A DNA stretch of 14,237 bases from Pseudomonadota bacterium (GCA_023439425.1 JAEXNZ010000035.1:1-14237), one strand, 5' to 3'; positions 1 to 6,746 are shown, counted from the first letter of the stretch. Translations and numbers: made by a program. Notes: generated by a model not told the origin, from the sequence alone.

Positions 1-1
1 G

Positions 2-352
2 TACAGCTGGTACCTGATCACCGAACTGCCGAACCAGCATGACCCGGTGTGGGCGTTCCTGACTCTGGCCCTGGGCTTCGTGATCCTGACCGGCTACACC
101 TCGATCAACGCGGTGGTGAAGGCGGAACTGTTCCCGACCCACGTGCGTGCGCTGGGCGTGGGCTTCGGCTACGCGATGGCCAACTCGCTGTTCGGTGGTA
201 CCGCGCCGCTGCTGTACCAGGGTGCGCTGAAGACCGGCCATGTGGGCGAGTTCGCCATCTATGTCACCGCGATCATTGCGGTTTCGCTGTTCGTGTACGT
301 GTTCTTCCTGAAGAACAAGGGCCCGAACTGGTTGGATGGGACGCGGAAGTAA
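2..352 (+). CDS. MFS metabolite:H+ symporter, C-terminal fragment (KgtP/ProP-like)
   Basis: This is the last 116 or so residues of an inner-membrane transporter whose 5' part lies before the window. The frame is open from base 2 to the TAA at 350-352. Three hydrophobic segments fit helices 10-12 of a 12-helix MFS protein. Between the first and second of them is the motif ELFPTHVRALGVGFGYA, and then SLFGGTAP. Both are typical of the metabolite:H+ symporter subfamily that includes the alpha-ketoglutarate permease KgtP and the osmolyte carrier ProP. The substrate cannot be told from this fragment; a dicarboxylate or other organic acid is likeliest by resemblance. The tail is short and polar (GPNWLDGTRK). 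A strong hairpin terminator follows 20 bases after the stop, so this is the last gene of its transcript. Confidence 0.85.
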   Translation, partial: YSWYLITELPNQHDPVWAFLTLALGFVILTGYTSINAVVKAELFPTHVRALGVGFGYAMANSLFGGTAPLLYQGALKTGHVGEFAIYVTAIIAVSLFVYVFFLKNKGPNWLDGTRK

Positions 353-372
353 CGCGTCGATGTAATAACAAG

Positions 373-399
373 AAAGCCGGGGCATGCCCCGGCTTTTTT
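373..399 (+). terminator. Intrinsic terminator of the MFS gene
   Basis: A perfect 24-base palindrome (373-396) has AAAGCCGGGG as its left arm and CCCCGGCTTT as its right arm. It ends in a run of six T (394-399). The flanking A and T runs make it usable from either strand. It lies 20 bases after the permease stop and about 95 bases beyond the 3' end of the convergent peptidase gene. Confidence 0.9.
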
Positions 400-420
400 G
401 TTTGGGTTTCCCGGCGGCCC

Positions 421-446
421 GGTCACGACCAACGGTCGTGACCTAC
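421..446 (-). repeat. GTAG-type REP element (SMAG-like), first of an inverted pair
   Basis: The arms GGTCACGACC (421-430) and GGTCGTGACC (434-443) form a perfect 10-bp stem with a 3-base loop. CTAC at 443-446 is the GTAG end tag read on the minus strand. Short palindromes with a GTAG end are the SMAG repeats described in Stenotrophomonas maltophilia. It lies between the convergent permease and peptidase genes. Confidence 0.75.
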
Positions 447-462
447 CGAATGGCATGGACCG

Positions 463-477
463 GTAGCGCACGACCGT
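463..477 (+). repeat. Truncated GTAG-type REP half-element
   Basis: GTAG at 463-466 is followed by CGCACGACCGT. This matches the left arm of the element 17 bases upstream but lacks its right arm, which is replaced by a run of G. It reads as a decayed or half-deleted partner in a tail-to-tail pair. The call depends on the neighbouring intact copy. Confidence 0.45.
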
Positions 478-494
478 GGGGGGGGCGGGCCGCG

Positions 495-2147
495 TCAGCG
501 GCGGGCCGCTTCGCTCTTTTCGCGGATGGCGCGGAACTCCGAGCCTTCCTCCCAGTGCGGCCAGCGGCGGCTGTTGGCCAGCTCCATGCCGAGGTCGTAG
601 ACCAGCAGGGTATCGGCGGCGTGGCCGGCCGGGTCCCAGCTCGGGGTCCAGGCGTCGCAGGCCTGGTGGTAGCAGTCGGCAAAGTACTTGTCGCGCAGCG
701 CGCGGCCAGCCTCGACGCCTCCGTCCAGCTTGTCCAGGCCGGGGCCGATGGTGATCGCCGGCACGCCCAGGCGGGCGAAGGCGAAGTGGTCGGCGCGGTA
801 GAAGAAGCCGGCCTCCAGGTTCGGGTCCGGCGAGTAGCTGCGCCCACGCGCCTTGGCCACGCGTTCCAGGTCACCTTCCAGCGACACACGGCCCTTGCCC
901 CACGACGCGATGTCACGGGTTGCGCCGTCCGGGCTGAACATCTCGATGTTCAGCACCGCGGCGGTCTTGTCCAGCGGGGCCAGCGGATGCGCGGCGTAGT
1001 AGTTCGCGCCGAGCAGTCCCTTTTCCTCGGCGGTGAGCGCGACGAAATACAGGGTGCGCTGCGGCTGCGGGCCGGCGGCGAACACACGGCCCAGCTCGAG
1101 CACGGTGGCCACGCCTGTGGCGTTGTCGATGGCACCGCGGCGGATGCGGTCACCCTTGGCGTCGGGCTGGCCGATACCGAAGGCATCCCAGTGCGCTGAG
1201 AAGATCACCGCCTCATCGGCATGCGCGCCGCCGGGCAGCTTGGCCACCACGTTGCGGGTGATCACCTGCTCACGCTTGAGCTTGAACTGCGCCGACAGCG
1301 TGGCATCGCCCAGCGCCACCGGCTGGAAGCTGGCGCTCATCGCCTTGCGCTTCTCGGCCTCGAAATCCAGGCCTGCATCGCGGAACAGCTGTTCGGCGAG
1401 TGCGCGCTGCATCCAGCCGCGCACCGGCACGTGCTGGGCCAGTGCCTGTTCCTGGGTGCGTTCAATATCGAACAGCGGCGAGGTGCCCGAGCTCTTCACC
1501 GTGGCCCAGCCATACGCGGCCGGTGCGGTTTCGTGCACGATCAGCACGCCTTGGGCGCCACGGCGGGCGGCCTCTTCGAACATGTAGGTCCAGCGGCCGT
1601 AGTAGGTAACCGCCTTGCCGTCGAACGCGCCGGGCGCTTCGGCTTCGAAGTCGGCATCGTTGATCAGCACCACGGCGATCTTGCCGTGCAGGTCGACGTC
1701 CTTGTAGTCGTTCCACTGCCGTTCCGGCGCGTCGATGCCGTAGCCGACAAACACCAGCGGGGCGTCTTTGATGTTCACCTCGGCCTGCGGGCGCAGGCTC
1801 TGCAGGGTGACCTCGACGCCGTTGCTGAGGGCCTGGGTCTTACCCTTCTGGCGCAGCTTCGCGGTGACCGGGCCATCGACCTGGGCGCGCACCATCGGCA
1901 CCGGCTGCACCCAGCTGCCGTCCACGCCACCGGGCTGCAGGCCCGACGCCTTGAACTGCTCGATCAGGTATTGCACGGTGCGCTCTTCGCCGGGGCTGGC
2001 CGGGGCACGGCCTTCGAATTCGTCGGAGGCCAGCACGCGCACATGGCGTGACAGCGCCTGCGGGTCGATGCCACCGCCGGGGAGATCATTGGCCGCATAG
2101 GCTAGGCCTCCTGCAAACAGGCAGGACGACAGCAGCAGGATGCGCAT
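495..2147 (-). CDS. Secreted M28-family zinc metallopeptidase (aminopeptidase-like, with PA domain)
   Basis: A 550-residue exported hydrolase. Residues 1-19 form a signal peptide (MRILLLSSCLFAGGLAYA, then AN), so it should act in the periplasm or outside the cell. Residues about 130-290 fit a protease-associated (PA) insert. The catalytic domain follows with the full M28 set: H319 and D321 in HWD, D341 in AIDNATG, the pair E374-E375 in LTAEEKG, E402 in NIEMF and H454 in RADHF. By family knowledge E374 is the general base and H319, D341, E375, E402 and H454 bind the two zinc ions. Members release N-terminal residues from peptides; the exact specificity is not visible. The frame stays open upstream to 2270, but that extension overlaps the previous gene and has no coding logic, so the ATG before the signal peptide is chosen. 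The ribosome site is weak. The gene is followed by the REP pair and may share the permease terminator. Confidence 0.93.
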   Translation of the reverse strand: MRILLLSSCLFAGGLAYAANDLPGGGIDPQALSRHVRVLASDEFEGRAPASPGEERTVQYLIEQFKASGLQPGGVDGSWVQPVPMVRAQVDGPVTAKLRQKGKTQALSNGVEVTLQSLRPQAEVNIKDAPLVFVGYGIDAPERQWNDYKDVDLHGKIAVVLINDADFEAEAPGAFDGKAVTYYGRWTYMFEEAARRGAQGVLIVHETAPAAYGWATVKSSGTSPLFDIERTQEQALAQHVPVRGWMQRALAEQLFRDAGLDFEAEKRKAMSASFQPVALGDATLSAQFKLKREQVITRNVVAKLPGGAHADEAVIFSAHWDAFGIGQPDAKGDRIRRGAIDNATGVATVLELGRVFAAGPQPQRTLYFVALTAEEKGLLGANYYAAHPLAPLDKTAAVLNIEMFSPDGATRDIASWGKGRVSLEGDLERVAKARGRSYSPDPNLEAGFFYRADHFAFARLGVPAITIGPGLDKLDGGVEAGRALRDKYFADCYHQACDAWTPSWDPAGHAADTLLVYDLGMELANSRRWPHWEEGSEFRAIREKSEAARR

Positions 2148-2211
2148 CGGATTCACGGCAGTACACCAGGCAAAAACGGAATGCCAGAGTGTAACGTGAC
2201 AATCGCATGAC

Positions 2212-2235
2212 GTAGAGCCGGGCTTGCCCGGCTGC
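2212..2235 (+). repeat. GTAG-type REP element (SMAG-like), single copy
   Basis: GTAG at 2212-2215 is followed by an 8-bp stem, AGCCGGGC (2216-2223) and GCCCGGCT (2226-2233), with a TT loop. It sits between the stop of the MBL hydrolase gene (2243) and the start of the M28 peptidase gene. It may act as a hairpin in the mRNA between the two. The same stem sequence occurs at 3618-3635. Confidence 0.8.
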
Positions 2236-2242
2236 TCTTGAA

Positions 2243-3175
2243 CTAACGCCGGTCCCGATCCAACCAACACGCCAACCCCTGCGCGTTGAGCTCGATATCC
2301 ATCGCCAACACCCGCACCACGGCCGCCTCATCCAACCGGCACCCATGTGCCATCGCACGTTCCACATACAACTCGGTCAGCGCCGCCACCAGGCACCGGT
2401 GCCGATCCGCACGCCCATCGCACTGCCGACCGATCTCCACCATTGCATCAATCTGCTCGATCAGGTCCGCACCCAGCTTGGGAATATCCCCCACCCGCCC
2501 GAAATGGGTGAGGTAAACCGACTGCGGCTGCAGCGCCAGCAGACGACCGATCGAGTGCTTCAGCGGCGCCGGGTCGAACTGCACCGGTGAAGAGGTGGGC
2601 ACCACGAACGCGCCCTGGTCGCTGTCCAGTTCACGGTAGGACAGCCCGAAGGTATCGCCGGTGAAGGCGCTGCGGCTGCGCTCGTCCCACACACACAGAT
2701 GGTGACGGGCGTGCCCGGGGGTGTCGATGCACAGCAACGGACGGCCTGCCAGATCCACGTGGTAGCCATCTTCGGCAATCACCACGCGTTCGGCCGGCAC
2801 CGGCAGGATCGCGCCGTAGCTGCGGGCGATCTCCTCGGCCCCGTAGACTTCGGTGGCCCCGGCAATCAATCGTGCCGGATCGATCATGTGCGGCGCGCCG
2901 CGCGGATGCACCACCAGCTGCGCGTTGGGCAGCTGCTGCATCAGCAGGCCCGCGCCACCAGCGTGGTCCAGGTGAACGTGGGTGACGATCAGCCAGTCGA
3001 CCTGCTCCGGGGTGAAGCCGACCCGGGTGAGCGCGGCGAGCATGGCCGGCACCGACAGCCCGGTGCCGCAGTCGATGAAGGCGGCGCGGCCGGCTTCGGT
3101 GACCAGATAGGCGGCACCAAAGTCATCGCGCTGGAACGCGGTGTCGATGGTATGAATGCTGGGGTCGATAGGCAT
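2243..3175 (-). CDS. MBL-fold metallo-hydrolase
   Basis: A 310-residue protein of the metallo-beta-lactamase fold, probably cytoplasmic as no signal peptide is seen. The metal site is complete: THVHLDH at 65-71 (H66, H68, D70, H71), H155 in DTPGH, D174 in FTGD and H224 in YLTHFG. This is the arrangement of the binuclear hydrolases that include glyoxalase II-like enzymes and lactonases. The substrate is not predictable from the motifs. The C-terminal about 75 residues are helical, beyond the core fold. The start is firm: the ATG has the ribosome site AGGGAGG five bases upstream (plus-strand 3181-3187). It lies between a small membrane protein gene and a secreted peptidase gene, all on one strand, with a REP element after it. 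Confidence 0.93.
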   Translation of the reverse strand: MPIDPSIHTIDTAFQRDDFGAAYLVTEAGRAAFIDCGTGLSVPAMLAALTRVGFTPEQVDWLIVTHVHLDHAGGAGLLMQQLPNAQLVVHPRGAPHMIDPARLIAGATEVYGAEEIARSYGAILPVPAERVVIAEDGYHVDLAGRPLLCIDTPGHARHHLCVWDERSRSAFTGDTFGLSYRELDSDQGAFVVPTSSPVQFDPAPLKHSIGRLLALQPQSVYLTHFGRVGDIPKLGADLIEQIDAMVEIGRQCDGRADRHRCLVAALTELYVERAMAHGCRLDEAAVVRVLAMDIELNAQGLACWLDRDRR

Positions 3176-3202
3176 CTGTGCCTCCCTGGCAATGAAACGG
3201 GT

Positions 3203-3230
3203 GGGGCATCGCCCGTGAGGCGATTGCCCT
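3203..3230 (-). other. Imperfect hairpin between the small membrane protein and MBL genes
   Basis: GGGCATCGCC and GGCGATTGCCC can pair with one bulged base around a short loop. It lies in the 59-base gap between the membrane protein stop (3235) and the MBL start. There is no T run after it on the minus strand, so it is more likely a processing or attenuation hairpin than a full terminator. Confidence 0.35.
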
Positions 3231-3234
3231 CAAT

Positions 3235-3573
3235 TTACGCCAAACCGTGGGTTGCCTTCGATTCGGCTTTGGTCGCACGTCGCGCCAGCCAGCTGCCACG
3301 CAGCAGTATTGCCACCACCAGCACCGCCAGGAAGGCTCCGTAGGCATACAGCACCGCCAGTACCTGCCGCCAGATCGGGCCGGCGTCGCCCTGGACCACG
3401 CCGATATGGTGGCCCCAGAGCATGGCGATGGCGCTGAGGGCGAAGGCCAGCAGCAGGGTGAGGGTGTCGAAGGCGCGCCGCGCGGTGGTGCGGGGTTCGC
3501 GTGGGAACCACCAGAACAGGGCACCGAGCACGGTGAACCAGGGCAGGAACAGCAACAGAGACAGCCAGGGCAT
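3235..3573 (-). CDS. Small inner-membrane protein of unknown function
   Basis: A 112-residue protein beginning MPWLSLLLFLPWFTVL. Three hydrophobic stretches are visible: about residues 2-20, 38-57 (LTLLLAFALSAIAMLWG) and 73-92 (VLYAYGAFLAVLVVAILL). The tail is basic (RRATKAESKATHGLA). Trp and Phe are common near the first helix. I recognise no catalytic motif and no named family. The start at 3573 is preferred because AGGA lies about eight bases upstream. An in-frame ATG at 3582 sits directly against that AGG and would leave no spacing. The frame stays open to 3627, but the extra residues (MPGCFSWHHP) look non-native. It lies between a REP pair and the MBL gene and may be cotranscribed with the latter. 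Confidence 0.7.
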   Translation of the reverse strand: MPWLSLLLFLPWFTVLGALFWWFPREPRTTARRAFDTLTLLLAFALSAIAMLWGHHIGVVQGDAGPIWRQVLAVLYAYGAFLAVLVVAILLRGSWLARRATKAESKATHGLA

Positions 3574-3617
3574 TGCGGTCATCCTGTTGGGGATGACCGG
3601 ATGATGCCATGAGAAGC

Positions 3618-3639
3618 AGCCGGGCAAGCCCGGCTCTAC
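3618..3639 (-). repeat. GTAG-type REP element, left member of an inverted pair
   Basis: AGCCGGGC (3618-3625) and GCCCGGCT (3628-3635) form a perfect 8-bp stem with an AA loop. CTAC (3636-3639) is GTAG on the minus strand. The stem is the same as in the copy at 2212-2235, in the opposite orientation. Confidence 0.8.
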
Positions 3640-3657
3640 GGGGTCACGATTTCAGAG

Positions 3658-3682
3658 GTAGGTGCCGACCGTTGGTCGGCAC
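3658..3682 (+). repeat. GTAG-type REP element, right member of an inverted pair
   Basis: GTAG (3658-3661) is followed by GTGCCGACC (3662-3670), a GTT loop and GGTCGGCAC (3674-3682), a perfect 9-bp stem. It ends three bases before the trpS stop codon. With the element at 3618-3639 it forms a pair with both GTAG tags facing inward, 18 bases apart. It probably doubles as the 3' stem-loop of the trpS mRNA. Confidence 0.8.
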
Positions 3683-3685
3683 GCC

Positions 3686-4978
3686 TTATGCGTCGCGGAG
3701 GGTGGCCAGGGCGGCGAGGATCTGGTCGACCTCGGCTTCGAGCTTGAACAGCTCGCTCTGCAGCTGGTCGCCCTGCTCGGCCTGCTTGAGCACGGCGATC
3801 AGCTGGCCGGCATCGCGCGGTGAATCAAAGCCTTCGCTCTGGATCAGCAGGGTGCCGTCGCTGGCCTGCAGCTTGAAATAGAAGCGGCCGTCTTTTTCGC
3901 GGTACTGCTTGAACAGTGGCGGGGCGGCGCGCAGTTCCTGGGCGTCGTCGGCGATCGCGTCGCGTGCGGTGGACAGGTCGCGCAGGCCCACCGCGTGGCG
4001 CAGCTCCTTCAGCAGCGGAATGGCGTACTGCTCGCGCAGCTGCTGGCCACGGCGACGCAGCAGCGCTTCGATCTTCTCCGGCTCGGCCATCAGCGCGTCG
4101 TAGCGCTCGCGCAGCGGGGTCAGTTCCTGGTCGATGCGCTCGAACAGCTGCTGCTTGGCATCGCCCCAGCTGATGCCGTCGGCGAAGGCCTGGGCGAACG
4201 CGGCCGTCTGCACCGGGCTGGCGAAGGCCTGGTACATCTGGAACAGCGCCGAGCCTTCGGTGCTCTTGGGTTCGCCTGGCGCGCGCGAGTCGGTGAGGAT
4301 CGAGAACACCAGCTTCTTCAGCTCCGCGCGCGGCGCGAACAGCGGAATGGTGTTGTGGTAGCTCTTGCTCATCTTGCGGCCGTCCAGGCCGGCCAGGGTG
4401 GCGACCTGCTCGTCGATCACCACGTCGGGCAGCGGGAAATACTCCTGGCCGTACACGTGGTTGAAGCGCTGGGCGAAGTCGCGCGCCATTTCGATGTGCT
4501 GGATCTGGTCGCGGCCGACCGGCACACGGTTGGCCTTGAAGATCAGGATCTCGGCAGCCATCAGCACCGGGTACATGAACAGCCCGGCGCAGATGCCGGC
4601 GTCATCGTCCAGCTGCTCTTCGCGGTTCTTGTCCACCGCCGCCTTGTAGGCATGGGCGCGGTTGAGGATGCCCTTGCTGGCAATCACGGTCAGGAACCAC
4701 ATCAGCTCGGTGGTTTCCGGAATGTCGCTCTGGCGGTAGAACCACACCTTGTCCGGGTCCCGGCCACAGGCCAGCCAGCTGGCGGCAATCTCCAGGGTGG
4801 AACGCTGGGTGCGCTCGGGTTCCTGGGCCTTGATCAGGCTGTGCAGGTCGGCCAGGAAGAAGAAGCTCTCGATTTCCGAGGCCTGGCTGGCGGCAATGGC
4901 CGGGCGGATGGCACCGACATAGTTGCCCAGGTGGGGCGTGCCGGAGGGGGTGATGCCGGTAAGAACGCGGGTGGTCAT
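3686..4978 (-). CDS. trpS: Tryptophan--tRNA ligase with a C-terminal YegP-like extension
   Basis: This enzyme charges tRNA-Trp in the cytoplasm. The class I signatures are clear: PHLGNY at 15-20 as the HIGH-type motif and KMSKS at 202-206. GRDQIQHIEMARD, typical of TrpS, lies between them. The protein has 430 residues where the usual bacterial enzyme has about 330. The extra about 95 residues contain DGRFYFKLQASDGTLLIQSE (about 364-383) and then GFDSPRDAG, which resemble the YegP/DUF1508 fold. A short helical tail follows. A long TrpS is, as I recall, usual in xanthomonads, so this is a lineage trait and not a new fusion. The start at 4978 (MTTRVLTG) is chosen to match the family N-terminus; an ATG at 4990 (MIPPMTTR) is possible. 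Neither has a good ribosome site. The 5' leader carries a dyad (4997-5021). Confidence 0.95.
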   Translation of the reverse strand: MTTRVLTGITPSGTPHLGNYVGAIRPAIAASQASEIESFFFLADLHSLIKAQEPERTQRSTLEIAASWLACGRDPDKVWFYRQSDIPETTELMWFLTVIASKGILNRAHAYKAAVDKNREEQLDDDAGICAGLFMYPVLMAAEILIFKANRVPVGRDQIQHIEMARDFAQRFNHVYGQEYFPLPDVVIDEQVATLAGLDGRKMSKSYHNTIPLFAPRAELKKLVFSILTDSRAPGEPKSTEGSALFQMYQAFASPVQTAAFAQAFADGISWGDAKQQLFERIDQELTPLRERYDALMAEPEKIEALLRRRGQQLREQYAIPLLKELRHAVGLRDLSTARDAIADDAQELRAAPPLFKQYREKDGRFYFKLQASDGTLLIQSEGFDSPRDAGQLIAVLKQAEQGDQLQSELFKLEAEVDQILAALATLRDA

Positions 4979-4996
4979 GGGGGGAATCATGTCGGA

Positions 4997-5021
4997 CAGG
5001 TAAACGCCCCCAGTTTACCTG
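4997..5021 (-). promoter_or_regulatory. 9-bp dyad in the trpS leader/divergent promoter region
   Basis: CAGGTAAAC (4997-5005) and GTTTACCTG (5013-5021) are perfect inverted repeats with a 7-base spacer. The dyad lies 18 bases upstream of the chosen trpS start, between trpS and the divergent gene at 5089. It could be an operator or an mRNA hairpin. In the trpS mRNA the loop reads UGGGGGC, and UGGGGG in it is complementary to the CCCCCA that overlaps the AUG. Confidence 0.55.
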
Positions 5022-5088
5022 CCCCGGCGCAACCCCGTTGGCCCGGCTGGCACGTTCAACCCACTACCTTCCCAGCGGATGCGCTGCC

Positions 5089-5901
5089 ATGAGACGCCTG
5101 ATCCTGCCCTTGCTCGCCACACTGGCCCTGACCGGCTTCAAGCCCTACCCGCCGGATCCGGGCCGGACCGAACCGGTGCAGCTGAGCATCGTCGACCGCG
5201 ACCAGGGCAGCGAACTGCCGTATTACAGCCAGCGTGGCCAGCGCTGGGTGGCGGGCCAGAATGGTCATCCGTACAGCCTGCGCCTGACCAACCGCAGCCC
5301 CGGGCGCGTGCTGGTGGTGCTGTCGGTGGACGGACTGAACGTGATCAACGGCCAGGTGGCCTCTCCGGACCAGACTGGCTACGTGCTGGAACCGTGGCAG
5401 AGCGCGGACATCAACGGCTGGCGCAAATCCCGAGAGGAAGTGGCGCAGTTCGTGTTCACCGATCCGGGTCGCAGCTACGCCAGCCGCACCGGCCGGCCGG
5501 ACAACATCGGGGTGATCGGTATGGCAGTGTTCAATGAAGCGCAGCAGTTCCGCCCACCGGTATCGCCATCAGGGCCGATGGCGCGGCAGCGCGCGCAGGC
5601 ACCGGCCGCAGAGTCGGCCGACCGCGCATTGTCGTCAGTGGAAGTAACGGGCTCGACGGTCGCGTCGGCCCCTTCGCCTGCGTTGGGCACCGGCCATGGG
5701 GCGCGCGAATCGTCGTATTCGGGGAGCACGGACTTCCGTCGCGCCAGCCGCATCCCGGTGCAGCAGGTGTCGGTCCGCTATGACAGCGAGCGCAACCTGA
5801 TCGCGCGCGGCATCATCACCCGGCCGCGCCCGGTGGCGGGCGAGCCGCAGGCGTTCCCGGGCCAGTTCGTGCCGGACCCGCCGCCGTACCGCTGGCGTTG
5901 A
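5089..5901 (+). CDS. Exported conserved protein of unknown function
   Basis: A 270-residue protein with an N-terminal signal sequence (MRRLILPLLATLALTGF, residues 1-17) and no cysteine at a lipobox position, so probably periplasmic and not a lipoprotein. Residues about 30-150 form a compact beta-rich domain with conserved-looking stretches: LRLTNRSPGRVLVVLSVDGLN (as LRLTNRSPGR then VLVVLSVDGLN, 65-84), SGY-like TGYVLEPWQS (96-105), GWRKS (110-114) and NIGVIGMAVFNE (139-150). I recall similar secreted proteins in other proteobacteria, but none has an assigned job. Residues about 155-230 are low-complexity Ser/Ala/Pro, and the C-terminus is rich in Pro and Arg. ATG 5089 is chosen because the signal peptide begins there; an upstream GTG/ATG extension to 5038 would hide it. 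No strong ribosome site is visible. Confidence 0.8.
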   Translation: MRRLILPLLATLALTGFKPYPPDPGRTEPVQLSIVDRDQGSELPYYSQRGQRWVAGQNGHPYSLRLTNRSPGRVLVVLSVDGLNVINGQVASPDQTGYVLEPWQSADINGWRKSREEVAQFVFTDPGRSYASRTGRPDNIGVIGMAVFNEAQQFRPPVSPSGPMARQRAQAPAAESADRALSSVEVTGSTVASAPSPALGTGHGARESSYSGSTDFRRASRIPVQQVSVRYDSERNLIARGIITRPRPVAGEPQAFPGQFVPDPPPYRWR

Positions 5902-5925
5902 AACGTCGCGTCACGCACAGAAGAA

Positions 5926-5950
5926 CGGGCCGCAGTGCGGCCCGCCTCTT
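5926..5950 (+). terminator. Hairpin terminator after the exported protein gene
   Basis: CGGGCCGCA (5926-5934) and TGCGGCCCG (5936-5944) form a perfect GC-rich stem, followed by CCTCTTT. It lies 24 bases after the stop at 5901. A second smaller dyad (CCGGGT 5963-5968 with ACCCGG 5972-5977) lies just past the 3' end of the convergent csbD-like gene and may serve that strand. Confidence 0.65.
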
Positions 5951-5983
5951 TCATCACGGTGTCCGGGTCAAACCCGGGCCGGA

Positions 5984-6205
5984 TCAATGGTAATCCGGGT
6001 ATTCCTTGCGCATGGCTTTTTCGAAGTCACGGACTTCGGTTTCAGCGCGGTCTTTTGCCCAGCCGTAACGCTCCTGCAGACGGCCTGCCAGATACTCGGC
6101 ATTGCCCTCAGCCACCTTGAAGTCGTCGTCGGTGAGATCGCCCCACTTGGCCTGTGCCTTGCCCTTCAGCTGCGTCCACTTGCCGGAGATGATGTCTTTG
6201 TTCAT
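5984..6205 (-). CDS. CsbD-family stress-response protein (YjbJ-like)
   Basis: A 73-residue acidic, helical cytoplasmic protein. Its start MNKDIISGKWTQLKGKAQ and the following WGDLTDDDF are the CsbD signature; EGNAEYLAGRLQERYGWAKD completes the family pattern. CsbD-like proteins are induced by general stress and are abundant in stationary phase, but their molecular role is not known. The start at 6205 has AGGA about nine bases upstream. A TTGACC/GGTCAA dyad lies some 60 bases upstream (6265-6279). The next gene upstream on the same strand is an entericidin-like gene, separated from it by a strong terminator. Confidence 0.92.
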   Translation of the reverse strand: MNKDIISGKWTQLKGKAQAKWGDLTDDDFKVAEGNAEYLAGRLQERYGWAKDRAETEVRDFEKAMRKEYPDYH

Positions 6206-6264
6206 GGGTTGGCATCCTGTTGGAACGGCAATGTCGCCGTGGGTACAGAGTGCGCAATCGCGTG

Positions 6265-6279
6265 TTGACCGGCGGTCAA
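6265..6279 (-). promoter_or_regulatory. TTGACC-N3-GGTCAA dyad upstream of the csbD-like gene
   Basis: TTGACC (6265-6270) and GGTCAA (6274-6279) are perfect inverted repeats around GGC. The half read on the minus strand, TTGACC, is a fair -35 hexamer about 70 bases before the start codon, but no good -10 box lies 16-18 bases after it. An operator, or an alternative-sigma promoter element, is possible. Confidence 0.4.
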
Positions 6280-6340
6280 GCGTGAATGAAAGCGATGCTC
6301 ACGTCGTTGAACGTGCAGTTGGCCACGTGCAGCAGGCATG

Positions 6341-6368
6341 AAAAAAGCCGGGTTTCCCCGGCTTTTTT
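6341..6368 (-). terminator. Bidirectional intrinsic terminator after the entericidin-like gene
   Basis: AAAAAAGCCGGG (6341-6352) and CCCGGCTTTTTT (6357-6368) pair perfectly around a 4-base loop. On the minus strand this is a GC stem followed by six T, about 32 bases after the entericidin-like stop. It separates that transcript from the csbD-like gene. Confidence 0.92.
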
Positions 6369-6400
6369 CCGATGCCTGCTGGCCGCAACCAGCACAGTCA

Positions 6401-6538
6401 TCAATTGCCCTTGGCGGCGTCTTCAACCTTTTCGCCAGCCTTCTGCACGTCCTTGCCGGCACCGGCAACGGTATTGCAGCCGGACAGCACGGCAACCGAG
6501 AACATCGACAACAGCATCAGTGCAATAACACGCTTCAT
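6401..6538 (-). CDS. Entericidin-like small lipoprotein (EcnA/EcnB family)
   Basis: A 45-residue protein. The start MKRVIALMLLSMFSVAVLSG is followed by C21, giving the lipobox VLSGC, so lipidation at C21 and membrane anchoring are expected. The mature 25 residues (NTVAGAGKDVQKAGEKVEDA then AKGN) match the entericidin family, including the NTVxGxGKDVQxAGE pattern. In enteric bacteria EcnA and EcnB form an antidote/toxin lipoprotein pair controlled by the stationary-phase sigma factor. Only one copy is seen here, so it need not act as a toxin. The start is firm: GAGGAG lies about six bases upstream (6545-6550). A strong terminator follows. Confidence 0.92.
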   Translation of the reverse strand: MKRVIALMLLSMFSVAVLSGCNTVAGAGKDVQKAGEKVEDAAKGN

Positions 6539-6589
6539 GGGCTTCTCCTCAAGGTTCAATAACGGCACCGCAAATCGGGTCCCACCTGT

Positions 6590-6611
6590 AAGACGGGCAC
6601 GGGCCCGTCTT
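6590..6611 (-). terminator. Hairpin downstream of the arginase gene
   Basis: AAGACGGGC (6590-6598) and GCCCGTCTT (6603-6611) are perfect 9-bp inverted repeats with a 4-base loop. The hairpin lies about 135 bases after the arginase stop and about 50 bases before the entericidin-like start. The T run is short (TT), so termination strength is uncertain. Confidence 0.5.
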
Positions 6612-6746
6612 CCTGATCGCGGTGACCTCGCCGCCGTTTCCGGCAGCGCCGCCGCGTGGATGCAATCTCGCCGTTGGCGCGTGCAATCAATGTGAACACG
6701 CGACCGGCATTGTTCAGCCGGCCGCAGGGAAACCCCTTGGATGCGG

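Noticed and set aside
2148..2270. N-terminal extension of the M28 peptidase
   Set aside because: It would bury the signal peptide and overlap a REP element and the end of the MBL gene.
3995..5092. Plus-strand open frame of 365 codons opposite trpS
   Set aside because: It mirrors the complete trpS coding sequence and its composition is that of an antisense shadow.
6311..6332. Direct repeat ACGTGCAG, two copies 14 bases apart
   Set aside because: It is too short and there are only two copies; this is expected by chance in high-GC DNA, and no CRISPR or iteron pattern is seen.
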